IMG/VR virus record: IMGVR_UViG_3300020411_001693
Location: 1 to 44,697 of that record
From: a virus
Length of the DNA stretch: 44,697 nt
Reading direction: 5' to 3' (one strand)
Shown here: one piece after another, positions 27,395 through 35,075 of the stretch
Numbering within the stretch: the stretch's first letter is position 1
Layout: each line of letters opens with the position of its first letter
The notes under the pieces: model-generated
Databases searched by the model: none
Told to the model about the DNA's origin: nothing
What the model saw: the letters and a program-made list of their open reading frames with translations, nothing else
Translations under genes and position numbers: made by a program

Positions 27395-28050
27395 TGGGTT
27401 ATTTTACAAACTTTCCGAAAGTATCACTACCATCCTTTGCGGATAATAGGAGTTCATCTCTTGATTTTGTCAATTCGACAAATTTATTCAAAAGAGGAAA
27501 AATAAGAGAAGAAATTATAGGTAGTATAGCTGCATTTGAAAGATATTCTATAAATGGTGATGACAGACCTGATAATGTGGCATTTAGAGTATATGGAGAT
27601 TCTTCATTAGATTGGGTAATTCTAATAAGCAACAATATACTAAATGTGAGAGATGAGTGGCCAATGAATCAATATGACTTCAAAAGATATATTGATAATA
27701 AGTACTCAACATCACTTCTTACACAAATTCACCATTATGAGTCAAAAGAAGTAAGAAACTCAAAAGGACTTCTTTTACAACAGTCTGGAATATGGGTTGA
27801 TGCAGATCACTCCTTCTCTTGGTCTGAGAATGGTAAGAAGTACACTCAAACTGGAACCACGTCAGTATCAAATTTACAGTTTGAAGAAGATAGAAATAAT
27901 AAGAAAAGATCAATCAATGTAGTAAGATCTAACTATCTTGAAGTTATAAAAGAAGATATGAGAGAATTACTCACATATACTGATAGTAGTCAATATGTCA
28001 ATAGAAAACTGAAAAAAGGATCTAATCTAAGAATTTTGTCTCCTCGCTAA
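27394..28050 (+). CDS. gp53: baseplate wedge subunit gp53 (218 aa)
   Basis: The segment DDRPDNVAFRVYGDSSLDWV, then ILISNNILNVRDEWPM, corresponds to the gp53-family core (in T4, YGNPQLYWVLLMCND). IREEIIGSIAAFERYSI upstream and YLEVIKEDMRELL near the end complete the family layout. gp53 closes the baseplate wedge before ring assembly. Its 3' end overlaps the convergent hydroxylase gene by 24 bp. Confidence 0.85.
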   Translation: MGYFTNFPKVSLPSFADNRSSSLDFVNSTNLFKRGKIREEIIGSIAAFERYSINGDDRPDNVAFRVYGDSSLDWVILISNNILNVRDEWPMNQYDFKRYIDNKYSTSLLTQIHHYESKEVRNSKGLLLQQSGIWVDADHSFSWSENGKKYTQTGTTSVSNLQFEEDRNNKKRSINVVRSNYLEVIKEDMRELLTYTDSSQYVNRKLKKGSNLRILSPR

Positions 28051-28578
28051 ATGGTGAGGATTGTTCTCACTATGAGGAACATCCCAAACTAGGGTATATC
28101 TGTCAACATCACTTACATTGACAGCACCATGTGGTATCTTGTTGTTGAACCAAAAGAAAGTGCCAGGTGCAACATAGAATTCCTGATTACCGACTTGATA
28201 TAAGTATACTCCTTGTAACGATAAGTGATATCTATCTTTGTTTTGGTAATATAACCCCTTATCAATATGCCTTAGGACTTTATCGCCTGGTTTGAGCCGA
28301 AAGAATCCTGCTCTACCTGTTTCCTTTATATTATGTCTTTCCCAAAATTTGTGCACATTTTTGTACTTATCGTATAATGGTGTTTTTCTTTGTCCCATCG
28401 CATCATGCGGATCTTCGCCTTTTTCGACTTTTGCCCAAACTAACGGTAAAAACCCATATGGGCTCTTATCGCCACCTACACCTCTTTGCTTAGATACCCA
28501 ATCCCAGTCATCTAAGTCCATTTCGTCTAAAAACGGTTTTACGTCAATATTCTCTTCTATGATAATAATGTTTTCCAT
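28027..28578 (-). CDS. aspartyl/asparaginyl beta-hydroxylase-like 2OG oxygenase (183 aa)
   Basis: The pattern FFRLKPGDKVLRHIDKG, then DRYHLSLQGVYLYQVG and FFWFNNKIPHGAVN, is that of the Asp/Arg/Asn beta-hydroxylase family. Metal ligands are probably H104, D106 and H150, and R160 binds 2-oxoglutarate. The substrate is unknown; a protein side chain is likely given the family. It is the last gene of the minus-strand gp32 run and ends within the convergent gp53 gene. Confidence 0.8.
   Translation of the reverse strand: MENIIIIEENIDVKPFLDEMDLDDWDWVSKQRGVGGDKSPYGFLPLVWAKVEKGEDPHDAMGQRKTPLYDKYKNVHKFWERHNIKETGRAGFFRLKPGDKVLRHIDKGLYYQNKDRYHLSLQGVYLYQVGNQEFYVAPGTFFWFNNKIPHGAVNVSDVDRYTLVWDVPHSENNPHHLARRQNS
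28041..28060. terminator. hairpin at the convergent gp53/hydroxylase junction
   Basis: TCCTCGC (28041-28047) pairs with GTGAGGA (28054-28060), a 7-bp stem with one G-U pair and a 6-nt loop. It sits where two converging genes overlap, so it may end transcription on both strands. There is no long U-tract on either side, so termination is uncertain. Confidence 0.3.
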
Positions 28579-28595
28579 GAAAAAACCTTAAGGGT

Positions 28596-28660
28596 CATTT
28601 TTTGGTCGGAGTTTTTTTTGCCCTTTTTTGAAAACAAAAAGTCGTTTTTGGTACAGCTTA
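28596..28660 (-). repeat. 65-bp repeat copy A (intergenic)
   Basis: Aligned without gaps, 51 of 65 positions match 36686-36750, including an identical 13-mer, cggagtttttttt. Here it fills most of the gap between two oxygenase genes. In the phase matching copy B it reads TTFCFQKRAKKTPTKK then a stop, like a decayed version of MTFSLPETGKKTPAKK. Confidence 0.65.
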
Positions 28661-29224
28661 GGCATGAATAAGTATGTGGAAAGCAATAGATACTCGTGAC
28701 TTCTCTGACCTATTGACATCAACATAGTGAATCAAATTGCTGTTGAAATAAACTCCTTTGTTTGCTTTAGGTTTTATAACACATGCATTATGATCTGATT
28801 TAGGTACAACTGCTGTATTCAAGTACCTATTAGTAAATGGACTCATGATAATAAGATCACCACATCTTGGTGGTGCTTTCAACCAGTATGCTCCACTGAT
28901 CTGTCCATAAGTATGATGATGCATCATATTAGATGCACCTTTACCGTTTATGTTAGCAAAAAGATGGACACATTCCAGACCTCTTGGTCTTACTATGTCA
29001 TATGACTGTAGATATTCATAGCAATTATTTACTATCATCTCTTTCAAAGGATTGAACTGTGGCATCTTATCGAGTCCAGTTTTCTGCCAACCATCTACGT
29101 TAGAGTATCCATCTGACTTAGGATCTTTTTCATGTAGTTCCATTACATGCCTAAGAGAAAGGTCTAGGACGGTAAGACTACCATCCCAGACCCCTACATG
29201 TTCATTGAAGGATAAGATATCCAC
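28658..29224 (-). CDS. 2OG-Fe(II) oxygenase (188 aa)
   Basis: The core MMHHHTYGQISGAYWLKAPP, then GDLIIMSP, and later GVYFNSNLIHYVDVNRSEKS and RVSIAFHI match the putative 2OG oxygenase family common in cyanophages. Likely ligands are in HHH (102-104) and H166, with R177 for the co-substrate. Translation starts at GTG 29224, immediately after the gp32 stop (TAA-GTG), so it depends on gp32 translation. The substrate is unknown. Confidence 0.75.
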   Translation of the reverse strand: MDILSFNEHVGVWDGSLTVLDLSLRHVMELHEKDPKSDGYSNVDGWQKTGLDKMPQFNPLKEMIVNNCYEYLQSYDIVRPRGLECVHLFANINGKGASNMMHHHTYGQISGAYWLKAPPRCGDLIIMSPFTNRYLNTAVVPKSDHNACVIKPKANKGVYFNSNLIHYVDVNRSEKSRVSIAFHILIHA

Positions 29225-30109
29225 TTACTCTTCTGCTAGTTTCTGAAAGTAACTTAGTGCATCATCATCTTCATTGACTGATGCTGGTGCAGATGCAACA
29301 ACAGGTTCTGGTGTTGCAGTTACGATCTCTTCCTCTTCATTAGCAACTTCTGGTGCTACAGGTGTTCTCTTGTTGTTTAGAACTGCATTCAATCTGGTTT
29401 CTAAATCTTGATATGATTTGAACTCAGATGGATTTGTAAATTCTTTGAGAGAATACTGCTTCTTCCATAGTGCTTCAAGTGCATCATCATCGTCAAGTAA
29501 TGCAGAAGATGCAGCGAACTCAGAACTATCATAGTTTCTGTATCCTGCTACGTTCTTTGCTTTCAACTTGAAGTTAGCACCCTGCCAGAAATCGAATGGA
29601 TCGATTGCTTCCTCGTCCTCAAACTCAGGTTGCATTGCTGCTGTAATTTTGTCAAAGATTTTCTTACCAAATTTATATAAGAATGTTTGACCTTCATTCT
29701 GAGGATTGGTCGGATCTTTTACAACATAGATGTTTGCAATGTAAGTAAGTTTTCTCTTCTGCTTACGTGCAAGGTCTTTGTCTGCATCTATGCCACTGTT
29801 CCATAGTAGTCTGTTGTACTCTGACACAGGATCTTTTTGACCAAGTGTAGTTAGACTATTCTCTATGTACCAACCACCAGGTCCTTGGAAAGCATGTGAC
29901 CATACCTTTGCCCATGGTAGTTCTTCTCCGTCAGGTGCAGGGAGGAATCTGATTACAGCATAACCGTTTCCTGCTTTGTCTACTTCTAATTTCCATAGAC
30001 GGTCATCAACATTAGATGAACCAGTCGTATTCATTTTCTCTATCTCCTTGGTCAACTTAGAAGTAAGATTTCCCAAGCGAGATTGTTTTTTTAGATTTGC
30101 AAATGTCAT
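29225..30109 (-). CDS. gp32: single-stranded DNA-binding protein gp32 (294 aa)
   Basis: The gp32 core is clear: LWKLEVDKAGNGYAVIRFLP, then WAKVWSHAFQGPGGWYIEN, LTYIANIYVVKDPTNPQNEG, FLYKFGKKIFDKI and FWQGANFKLKAKNVAGYRNY. The C-terminus is acidic (NEDDDALSYFQKLAEE), as expected for contact with replication partners. The zinc ligands of T4 gp32 are missing. I place the start at ATG 30109: an in-frame ATG at 30172 lies at or before the start point of the strong promoter at 30177-30205, leaving a leader of about 60 nt. Confidence 0.9.
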   Translation of the reverse strand: MTFANLKKQSRLGNLTSKLTKEIEKMNTTGSSNVDDRLWKLEVDKAGNGYAVIRFLPAPDGEELPWAKVWSHAFQGPGGWYIENSLTTLGQKDPVSEYNRLLWNSGIDADKDLARKQKRKLTYIANIYVVKDPTNPQNEGQTFLYKFGKKIFDKITAAMQPEFEDEEAIDPFDFWQGANFKLKAKNVAGYRNYDSSEFAASSALLDDDDALEALWKKQYSLKEFTNPSEFKSYQDLETRLNAVLNNKRTPVAPEVANEEEEIVTATPEPVVASAPASVNEDDDALSYFQKLAEE

Positions 30110-30176
30110 AAGTTTGACTCGTAGTATTCGTCGTATTGAATGGATTGGTGGATTAACACCTTGCATACGCAAGTTT

Positions 30177-30205
30177 AGTATAGTATACTATTTAGGTGTC
30201 GTCAA
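30177..30205 (-). promoter_or_regulatory. sigma-70 early promoter of gp32
   Basis: TTGACG (30205-30200), a 17-bp spacer and TATACT (30182-30177) read on the minus strand; the start point is expected near 30170. A CCTAAATA late-like motif (30189-30196) lies inside the spacer, so the gene could be read early and late. Confidence 0.7.
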
Positions 30206-30208
30206 GTA

Positions 30209-30442
30209 CTAATCTTTATCTAATTTTTGGAAGAATTCTTTCAGTGTAGTCTGGTGACCTGACTCTCTACTAGGTGGTTCTTTGATGCCCATAATTTTTT
30301 TGTAATCAATATACATTGCTTGAAGTAACCAACTCTGAGATAGACTATGAGGTCCTTCCTCAAGTAATTCTACTTGACGTTTGTTGAGTCCTGCCTTACG
30401 TGCTAGGTACTCTTTTCTCCATGCATGGGGGTTTTCGTTCAT
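30209..30442 (-). CDS. small protein with C-terminal PIP-box-like motif (77 aa)
   Basis: The N-terminus (AWRKEYLARKAGLNKRQVEL then LEEG) looks like a helix-turn-helix-like helical segment. Near the C-terminus, QTTLKEFF fits the canonical sliding-clamp binding motif QxxLxxFF exactly. The gene stands just before gp32 and in the same run as gp59 and gp33. A clamp-binding accessory of replication or late transcription is therefore an attractive inference. I cannot name a family. Confidence 0.6.
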   Translation of the reverse strand: MNENPHAWRKEYLARKAGLNKRQVELLEEGPHSLSQSWLLQAMYIDYKKIMGIKEPPSRESGHQTTLKEFFQKLDKD

Positions 30443-31128
30443 GTTTCTGGTGGTTGGAAATGATGAGCATACTGATCATCAATGTCTGCTAACTCATGTT
30501 TAGTTTTATATGCCCACTCTGTAGTGTGTCCGACACTCCACTTCTCTGTGTTCTCTACCTGATAGTTTTGAGAGCACACCTCAAAGTCTGGTGTCTGCTT
30601 GTCCTCTGGTATCAAACTCATGTCTCTCCACTGTATTCTATTGTTAGGTTGAGCAGCAAACTGACCGTTATCTAATGCAATAATATTGAATGATTTATGT
30701 TCTGGATCATCTTGACTGTAGTTTGTGTTCAGAGTTGATGACTGAGCATGACAATTATCAATCGTAAAACAATACTGTCCATCATGCATCTGTCTGTCCT
30801 TACCAAAGAAGGAACAGCGATTGAGTAAGGGTTTCTCTATCACAGTCACATCATAGTCAAAGCAATCCCACAACTGTAATGTATCAAGTGGTAGTAACTC
30901 ATCAGGATTGTAGTCTTTCTTCCATACGAATGCACTGATCGGTAACTTGTCAAACAATGCACCATAGTCTGTCAATAGTGTCTCAAAGTACAATGCTTTG
31001 TGCTGCACACTCTTGACTGAGATCCATGTGCCAGGTGTTATCTCACCGTGACCTTTCTGATGGTCGTATAAGAATTCTTTTCTCACATACACCGAGTATG
31101 GTGGTAAATTATGAATCAAAAATGACAT
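30439..31128 (-). CDS. unknown cyanophage protein (229 aa)
   Basis: A mixed alpha/beta soluble protein without signal or membrane segment, beginning MSFLIHNLPPYSVYVRKEFL. Acidic and aromatic residues are frequent. It has five cysteines, with no CxxC pair. Its ends share bases with both neighbours (ATGA/TAATG couplings). It belongs to the early run headed by the promoter at 31479-31507, between the DUF1825 gene and the PIP-box gene. No function can be proposed from sequence. Confidence 0.6.
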   Translation of the reverse strand: MSFLIHNLPPYSVYVRKEFLYDHQKGHGEITPGTWISVKSVQHKALYFETLLTDYGALFDKLPISAFVWKKDYNPDELLPLDTLQLWDCFDYDVTVIEKPLLNRCSFFGKDRQMHDGQYCFTIDNCHAQSSTLNTNYSQDDPEHKSFNIIALDNGQFAAQPNNRIQWRDMSLIPEDKQTPDFEVCSQNYQVENTEKWSVGHTTEWAYKTKHELADIDDQYAHHFQPPET

Positions 31129-31457
31129 TATCTTTTTAGTTGTGATTGCATCTTATCTAATGTATCTTTCATGTTCTTGAATATAGTAGTCATGTCTGTG
31201 GTTCCAAACCCTAACATTTTAGTCTGCTCTTTCAATTTATTTTTCATCTTCACTGCATCTGGATCTTCAGACAAACACATCCTAGTCCACATGATCTGTT
31301 GCTTCTCTAATAGTTCTTTCAATGTCTCTATGTGTTCCCACTTTGCATCGGGACTCATGTATGGAAACTTTAGTATGACTGAGTAGAGATCTTTCTGTAG
31401 GTCGTAGATGTATTTCATCTCTTCCTTCACTGTCTCCGACTCAAAAAAATCTGCCAT
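31128..31457 (-). CDS. DUF1825 family protein (109 aa)
   Basis: The protein starts MADFFESETVKEEMKYIYDL and ends IFKNMKDTLDKMQSQLKR. It is all-helical and follows the DUF1825 pattern of cyanobacteria (FF-S-E-V-x-E-E, then a helix with KELLEKQQIMWTRMCLSED). The family is nearly confined to cyanobacteria and their phages, so the gene was probably acquired from a host. Its biochemical role is unknown. A strong sigma-70 promoter lies just upstream, suggesting early expression. Confidence 0.7.
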   Translation of the reverse strand: MADFFESETVKEEMKYIYDLQKDLYSVILKFPYMSPDAKWEHIETLKELLEKQQIMWTRMCLSEDPDAVKMKNKLKEQTKMLGFGTTDMTTIFKNMKDTLDKMQSQLKR

Positions 31458-31478
31458 CTTTGATTTACTTCTTCCAAT

Positions 31479-31507
31479 ATTTTATATAGTTTTCACCCGC
31501 ATGTCAA
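31479..31507 (-). promoter_or_regulatory. sigma-70 early promoter before the DUF1825 gene
   Basis: TTGACA (31507-31502), a 17-bp spacer and TAAAAT (31484-31479) on the minus strand; the start point is near 31472, 15 nt before the ATG. The -35 lies within the last codons of gp59. Confidence 0.65.
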
Positions 31508-32092
31508 TAGCCAACTTCTATATTTTGTGCGATCTATCTTCATGAATGGTAAGTACTTTCTGATCTTCATACCAACTGATCTCCAAACAGGGTCGTCTAG
31601 TTTCTTATCAAACTCATCACAGAAGTTGAACAGTCTTTCGTAGATACACATGTTCTCTACACTAAACCTACCAGCAAGATGTTCTTTTAGTAATGGTGGA
31701 TGACCCTCTGAGGTGTCAAATAAATCGTCAATCTTATATGTCTCAAGTAATGTATTAGTCTGAGACTTGAAGTCATAGAACAAACTCTCTGATCTCCTCA
31801 TCCAATCTTTATATACTACCTCTCCTGATCTGATTATATTTCCTATCCACACACCCTCAGGGTTATCTGTCGCTACAAAGTTAGCAAGGAAGAAATTATG
31901 TATCTCATTGTCCTTATACTTCCTTGATGTTTTCTCAAAGAAATATCGATCCTTCCTCTTGTAGAATGATTCTATCTTTGCTTTCGATCTACCACCATAC
32001 TTATGGTAGTCATACTTCTCTCTCGTAAAGTGGTTCTTGAATGCAAGATACTGTTTATAAGTATCAAACGGTGTCATAGGTCTCTTCAGCAT
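31493..32092 (-). CDS. gp59: replicative helicase loader gp59 (199 aa)
   Basis: The segment RKDRYFFEKTSRKYKDNEIH, then NFFLANFVATDNPEGVWIG, corresponds closely to T4 gp59 (KRRDKYFFQKLSEKYK... ISNLVANQDAWIG). MTPFDTYKQYLAFKNHF at the start and DDPVWRSVGMKIRKYL near the end also fit. gp59 loads gp41 helicase onto gp32-coated DNA. Size is close to T4 gp59 (217 aa). The start overlaps the upstream radical SAM gene by 29 bp. Confidence 0.85.
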   Translation of the reverse strand: MLKRPMTPFDTYKQYLAFKNHFTREKYDYHKYGGRSKAKIESFYKRKDRYFFEKTSRKYKDNEIHNFFLANFVATDNPEGVWIGNIIRSGEVVYKDWMRRSESLFYDFKSQTNTLLETYKIDDLFDTSEGHPPLLKEHLAGRFSVENMCIYERLFNFCDEFDKKLDDPVWRSVGMKIRKYLPFMKIDRTKYRSWLLTCG

Positions 32093-33140
32093 ACATCGGT
32101 ACGTTTTTCTTCATTGTAGCATCTAATTGCTGCGTTGCAGTAAACCAAACTGGATTACGTGGACACATCGTACAAATGTCATGAGGTTTCAACACCTCAT
32201 CAAATGATTTCCTTATGTTTTCTTCGGTATCATTTATGCTTGTGGGTTTATAGTCAAGGTACTTCTTCCATGCTGGATCATCTACCTGATCTGTAGCATG
32301 CAAAGACTCTCTGAGATATGATATCATAGGGCACTTCCATAGATGTCCATTGTATAACTGACTGTTAGGGCAAGAGCAATGCTTGAAACTCTCTTCAGGA
32401 TCACCCTCCTCGAAAGGATAGTACTTTATACTATCATCATTCATCTCATACTTGACAATGTCAAACCACTGTCTTGGTTTACCATCAAGTAATCTAAATG
32501 CTTCACTAAACTCTAGCAAGTTCTCTGTGTCCACACCTCTGGACTTGAGATACCTCACAAACTTTGCTGCGTTCTCCCAGTTGACAGATCCTTGTGGTGT
32601 GTACCATGGTTTGTGGAAGGTAAGTCTAAACACTACACCTTTCAACATCTCATCAGCAATCCATTCTTGTTCCTGTATTAGTCTAGATCCATTGCTGAAT
32701 AGTTTTATATTACATTTCTGTCCTGTTGCTTCTGCCACTTCTCTTGTGACTGTGACAACTTCTTTAGTCCTTGGTTCTAGTAATGGTTCACCACCTATGA
32801 TACTGATGTGACTCCACACATGTATCTTTGGTAGTATGTTCTTTATATCTTCTTTTAGTGCATCAATATCTACCCTACTGTTCACACCCAACAGACTACT
32901 GTTATGATTACATGCTCTGCATGCTAGGTTGCACCCATTGATAACATGTATGCTGAGTAACCTAGTGGTAGGTCTCTCCTTTTCTAGTTCTACAATCTCT
33001 TCTGGAGTGCACTGTCTGAAATTACTTATCCAAAAACCACGTTGTTCTCTCACGTAGTCGACACTAACCGCTACCTCTCTGAGTCTTTCCTCAGGTAATT
33101 GGTTGTGGATCTTTCCAAATGTCCACTCCTTGATCTTCAT
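32064..33140 (-). CDS. radical SAM enzyme 1 (358 aa)
   Basis: The [4Fe-4S] motif CNLACRAC (C70, C74, C77) is followed by the SAM-binding GGEP at 116-119. The C-terminal part has extra cysteines in HCSCPNSQLYNGHLWKCP (C255, C257, C270) and CTMC (C323, C326), a SPASM/twitch-like arrangement for additional clusters. The same C-terminal motif occurs in radical SAM enzyme 2, so the two are paralogues. The gene is placed between gp33 and gp59 with TAATG coupling to gp33. The substrate is unknown; SPASM-type enzymes often modify peptides. Confidence 0.85.
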   Translation of the reverse strand: MKIKEWTFGKIHNQLPEERLREVAVSVDYVREQRGFWISNFRQCTPEEIVELEKERPTTRLLSIHVINGCNLACRACNHNSSLLGVNSRVDIDALKEDIKNILPKIHVWSHISIIGGEPLLEPRTKEVVTVTREVAEATGQKCNIKLFSNGSRLIQEQEWIADEMLKGVVFRLTFHKPWYTPQGSVNWENAAKFVRYLKSRGVDTENLLEFSEAFRLLDGKPRQWFDIVKYEMNDDSIKYYPFEEGDPEESFKHCSCPNSQLYNGHLWKCPMISYLRESLHATDQVDDPAWKKYLDYKPTSINDTEENIRKSFDEVLKPHDICTMCPRNPVWFTATQQLDATMKKNVPMYAEETYDTV

Positions 33141-33406
33141 TAGATGCTAAAGAATTTTGCCTTAGATGTTCTCTTTAGATAATTTAGGTCAGTAGCATTG
33201 CCTTTGAGTTTTTCTTTCAAAGGTTTGGTGATGAGTTTAGAAACAGATTCTACCTCGATGTTATTCACATCACAGTAGTGACAGATTGCCTCGATGTAGT
33301 TCATCTCGTTGTTGTTACTAACAAGATTCTCAATGTCATTAGTAAACTTGTCCTGACAGAGCAATCTGTTCTTCAGGATCTCACGCATCTTTGTTTTGGC
33401 ACTCAT
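33140..33406 (-). CDS. gp33: late-transcription coactivator gp33 (88 aa)
   Basis: The segment FTNDIENLVSNNNEMNYIEA, then ICHYCDVNNIEVESVSKLI, lines up with T4 gp33 (FIIEKMVEEFGMSYLEATTA, FLEENSIPETQFAKFI). The C-terminal tail ends KAKFFSI, comparable to the hydrophobic clamp-binding end of T4 gp33 (DFLL). gp33 links the sliding clamp to RNA polymerase for late promoters. ATG 33406 is taken as the start; a TTG at 33424 would add six residues. The position before gp59 and gp32 matches T4 order. Confidence 0.75.
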   Translation of the reverse strand: MSAKTKMREILKNRLLCQDKFTNDIENLVSNNNEMNYIEAICHYCDVNNIEVESVSKLITKPLKEKLKGNATDLNYLKRTSKAKFFSI

Positions 33407-34055
33407 TGATTTTTTCTTCGACAAATTTTTGAATGTAAAGGACTAATTTTTTCATATACTTTATCTTATCATACTCCTCGTACACTGTCACCTCTCCGTT
33501 CTCACATGTCATAATAATAACAAGTTTCTTGACAGGTATTCCTGTACGTTCAAAGAACATACAAGCATACGCTGCTGCCTGTACAAAATAGTTCTCTATC
33601 CAATCCCTAGGTTTGGGTTTCTCTGCTGTCTTGAAATCAATTATTGATAACTCTCCATTATATTCTGCGATGCAGTCGACTGTACCGGCAACACCTAACT
33701 CTTCACTGAATAAACTTTTCTCAAGAGCGTATATATTATTTATATTTTTTAGGGTCTCCTTCGCTTGAAGGAACAACATCTTAGGACTAGGTTTATCAAA
33801 CTCTACCTCCTTGTTGAGTAGATGATTCTCTATCAACTCATGTGTAGCAGTACCTCTGGAGGTTGCACGTTTAGTAATTCTATTTGCTTCTGCTTCACCT
33901 ATCCTCTTCCTCCAGTCAACAAAGATTTGTTTATTCCAGTGTGAGGTAACTGAAGTGATTGAGACCATGGGTCTACCATTGACAGTGTAATACCTAGCAC
34001 CATCTATATTCTGCCTCTTTAGTTTAGGCAGTTCGCATTCAACATGAGTGAACAT
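33381..34055 (-). CDS. RecB/Cas4-like PD-(D/E)XK exonuclease (224 aa)
   Basis: Motifs appear in order: RGTATHELIE at about 68-77 (helix with catalytic His/Glu), GVAGTVDCIAEYNGELSIID, then FKTA giving the D...DxK core, and YFVQAAAYACMFFE (QxxxY). This is the layout of RecB/MGME1-like single-domain nucleases. It lies between phoH and gp33 with 1-bp coupling to phoH. A role in recombination, DNA degradation or end processing is likely. Confidence 0.8.
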   Translation of the reverse strand: MFTHVECELPKLKRQNIDGARYYTVNGRPMVSITSVTSHWNKQIFVDWRKRIGEAEANRITKRATSRGTATHELIENHLLNKEVEFDKPSPKMLFLQAKETLKNINNIYALEKSLFSEELGVAGTVDCIAEYNGELSIIDFKTAEKPKPRDWIENYFVQAAAYACMFFERTGIPVKKLVIIMTCENGEVTVYEEYDKIKYMKKLVLYIQKFVEEKINECQNKDA

Positions 34056-34807
34056 TACAAACCTAAGGTGTGTTTACTGGTGATATAACTCCTGACTAAT
34101 CCAGACCTTACTATATCATCAACACCAAACTCAACCAAAGCAAACTCAGGCATCATAGTGATGATCTTTTGAAAGTCTAAGATACCATTCTTCTCATTGG
34201 TTCTAATGAGATCGGTTTGTGCTACGTCACCGCAGAACATAATCTTAGTGTCTTCACCTACTCTTGTTATTATACTATCTAACTCGTGAAAATTCAAGTT
34301 CTGTGACTCATCTACTATAACAATAGATGCATCAAGTGTTGTTCCTCTGATGAAAGATGTAGACCAGAAGGTCACACTCTCCTGTGCTTTGAGATTACCC
34401 CACAACATTTCAAATTCATTGTCCGTTGCCAACTCAAACATATACTTGACCATATTCTTGTATGGTATCTGGTATAGTGCTGACTTGTCCTCGTGATCAC
34501 CAGGTAAGAAACCTATCTCTCTGGTTGACACAAGTGATCGTACCAAGACTACCTTATTGTATGGTGTCAAAGGATCTAGCACCTGTTTCAGTGCCATGTA
34601 GAGAGTGATGAATGTCTTACCTGTTCCTGCTGCACCATAAAGGAATAGGTTCTTGCCCTCATTGTAGTGAGCAAATGCAGTAGTCTGATTAGGTGTGATA
34701 GGTTCGATAGGAACCATCATGTCAGAGTTATATGGTTTCTTCCTACGTAATTGCTTTGCTGTCATGCCAGCACCTACACTGACTGACATTTTCTTTTTGC
34801 GTGGCAT
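34055..34807 (-). CDS. phoH: PhoH-like P-loop ATPase (250 aa)
   Basis: Walker A is GAAGTGKT at 58-65, and Walker B is in ASIVIVDESQN. NLKAQESVTFWSTSFIRG and KIMFCGDVAQTDL follow, typical of PhoH proteins (helicase-like ATPase domain). It is a common marker gene of cyanophages; the true role is unclear. I prefer ATG 34807 (MPRKKKMSVSVG), which overlaps the upstream stop as TAATG. An earlier in-frame ATG at 34882 would overlap the upstream gene by 76 bp. Confidence 0.85.
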   Translation of the reverse strand: MPRKKKMSVSVGAGMTAKQLRRKKPYNSDMMVPIEPITPNQTTAFAHYNEGKNLFLYGAAGTGKTFITLYMALKQVLDPLTPYNKVVLVRSLVSTREIGFLPGDHEDKSALYQIPYKNMVKYMFELATDNEFEMLWGNLKAQESVTFWSTSFIRGTTLDASIVIVDESQNLNFHELDSIITRVGEDTKIMFCGDVAQTDLIRTNEKNGILDFQKIITMMPEFALVEFGVDDIVRSGLVRSYITSKHTLGL

Positions 34808-35058
34808 TAGAAGTGTACTGTCTTTTGTGGTTTTACTTTTGATCCTGGTACTTGTGCTACCTTTGATAGCACCTCGTTCCATCCACCATCTGTTCTACTG
34901 TAAGCATCTCCTGTGCCACTGACGGTACCTGCTGCACCCTGTGACCAATCTTTATCCCAATCAGGGTTGTCCTTTCTCCACTGATCATACTCTTTCATAG
35001 ACATGATGATCTCTTTAGTCTCACCTGTCTTCAAATTCTTTATTGGGTATGTTGGCAT
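34807..35058 (-). CDS. FmdB-like small protein lacking zinc cysteines (83 aa)
   Basis: It begins MPTYPIKNLKTGETKEIIMS, like FmdB zinc-ribbon regulators (MPTYxYxC), but contains no cysteine at all, so zinc binding is lost. The rest is tryptophan-rich (YDQWRKDNPDWDKDWSQ) and ends with a disordered tail. The gene is coupled to phoH (TAATG), and a late promoter lies 19 bp upstream. The relation to FmdB is a motif impression only. Confidence 0.5.
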   Translation of the reverse strand: MPTYPIKNLKTGETKEIIMSMKEYDQWRKDNPDWDKDWSQGAAGTVSGTGDAYSRTDGGWNEVLSKVAQVPGSKVKPQKTVHF

Positions 35059-35075
35059 GTGTTTTTGTAAGTGAT

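Noticed and set aside
30110-30172. Upstream extension of gp32 (21 extra residues)
   Set aside because: The earlier ATG lies at or before the predicted transcription start, and MTFANLKKQSRL is a more natural gp32 N-terminus.
30209-30442. Naming the 77-aa PIP-box protein as gp33
   Set aside because: The 88-aa protein at 33140-33406 aligns much better with T4 gp33 and is in the right position before gp59.
33737-33744. TATAAATA inside the RecB-like nuclease gene
   Set aside because: It lies in the coding sequence about 330 bp before the next start, in an A/T-rich stretch encoding NINNIYA; probably chance.
34808-34882. Upstream extension of PhoH (25 extra residues)
   Set aside because: It would overlap the upstream gene by 76 bp; the TAATG-coupled start at 34807 is consistent with neighbouring genes.
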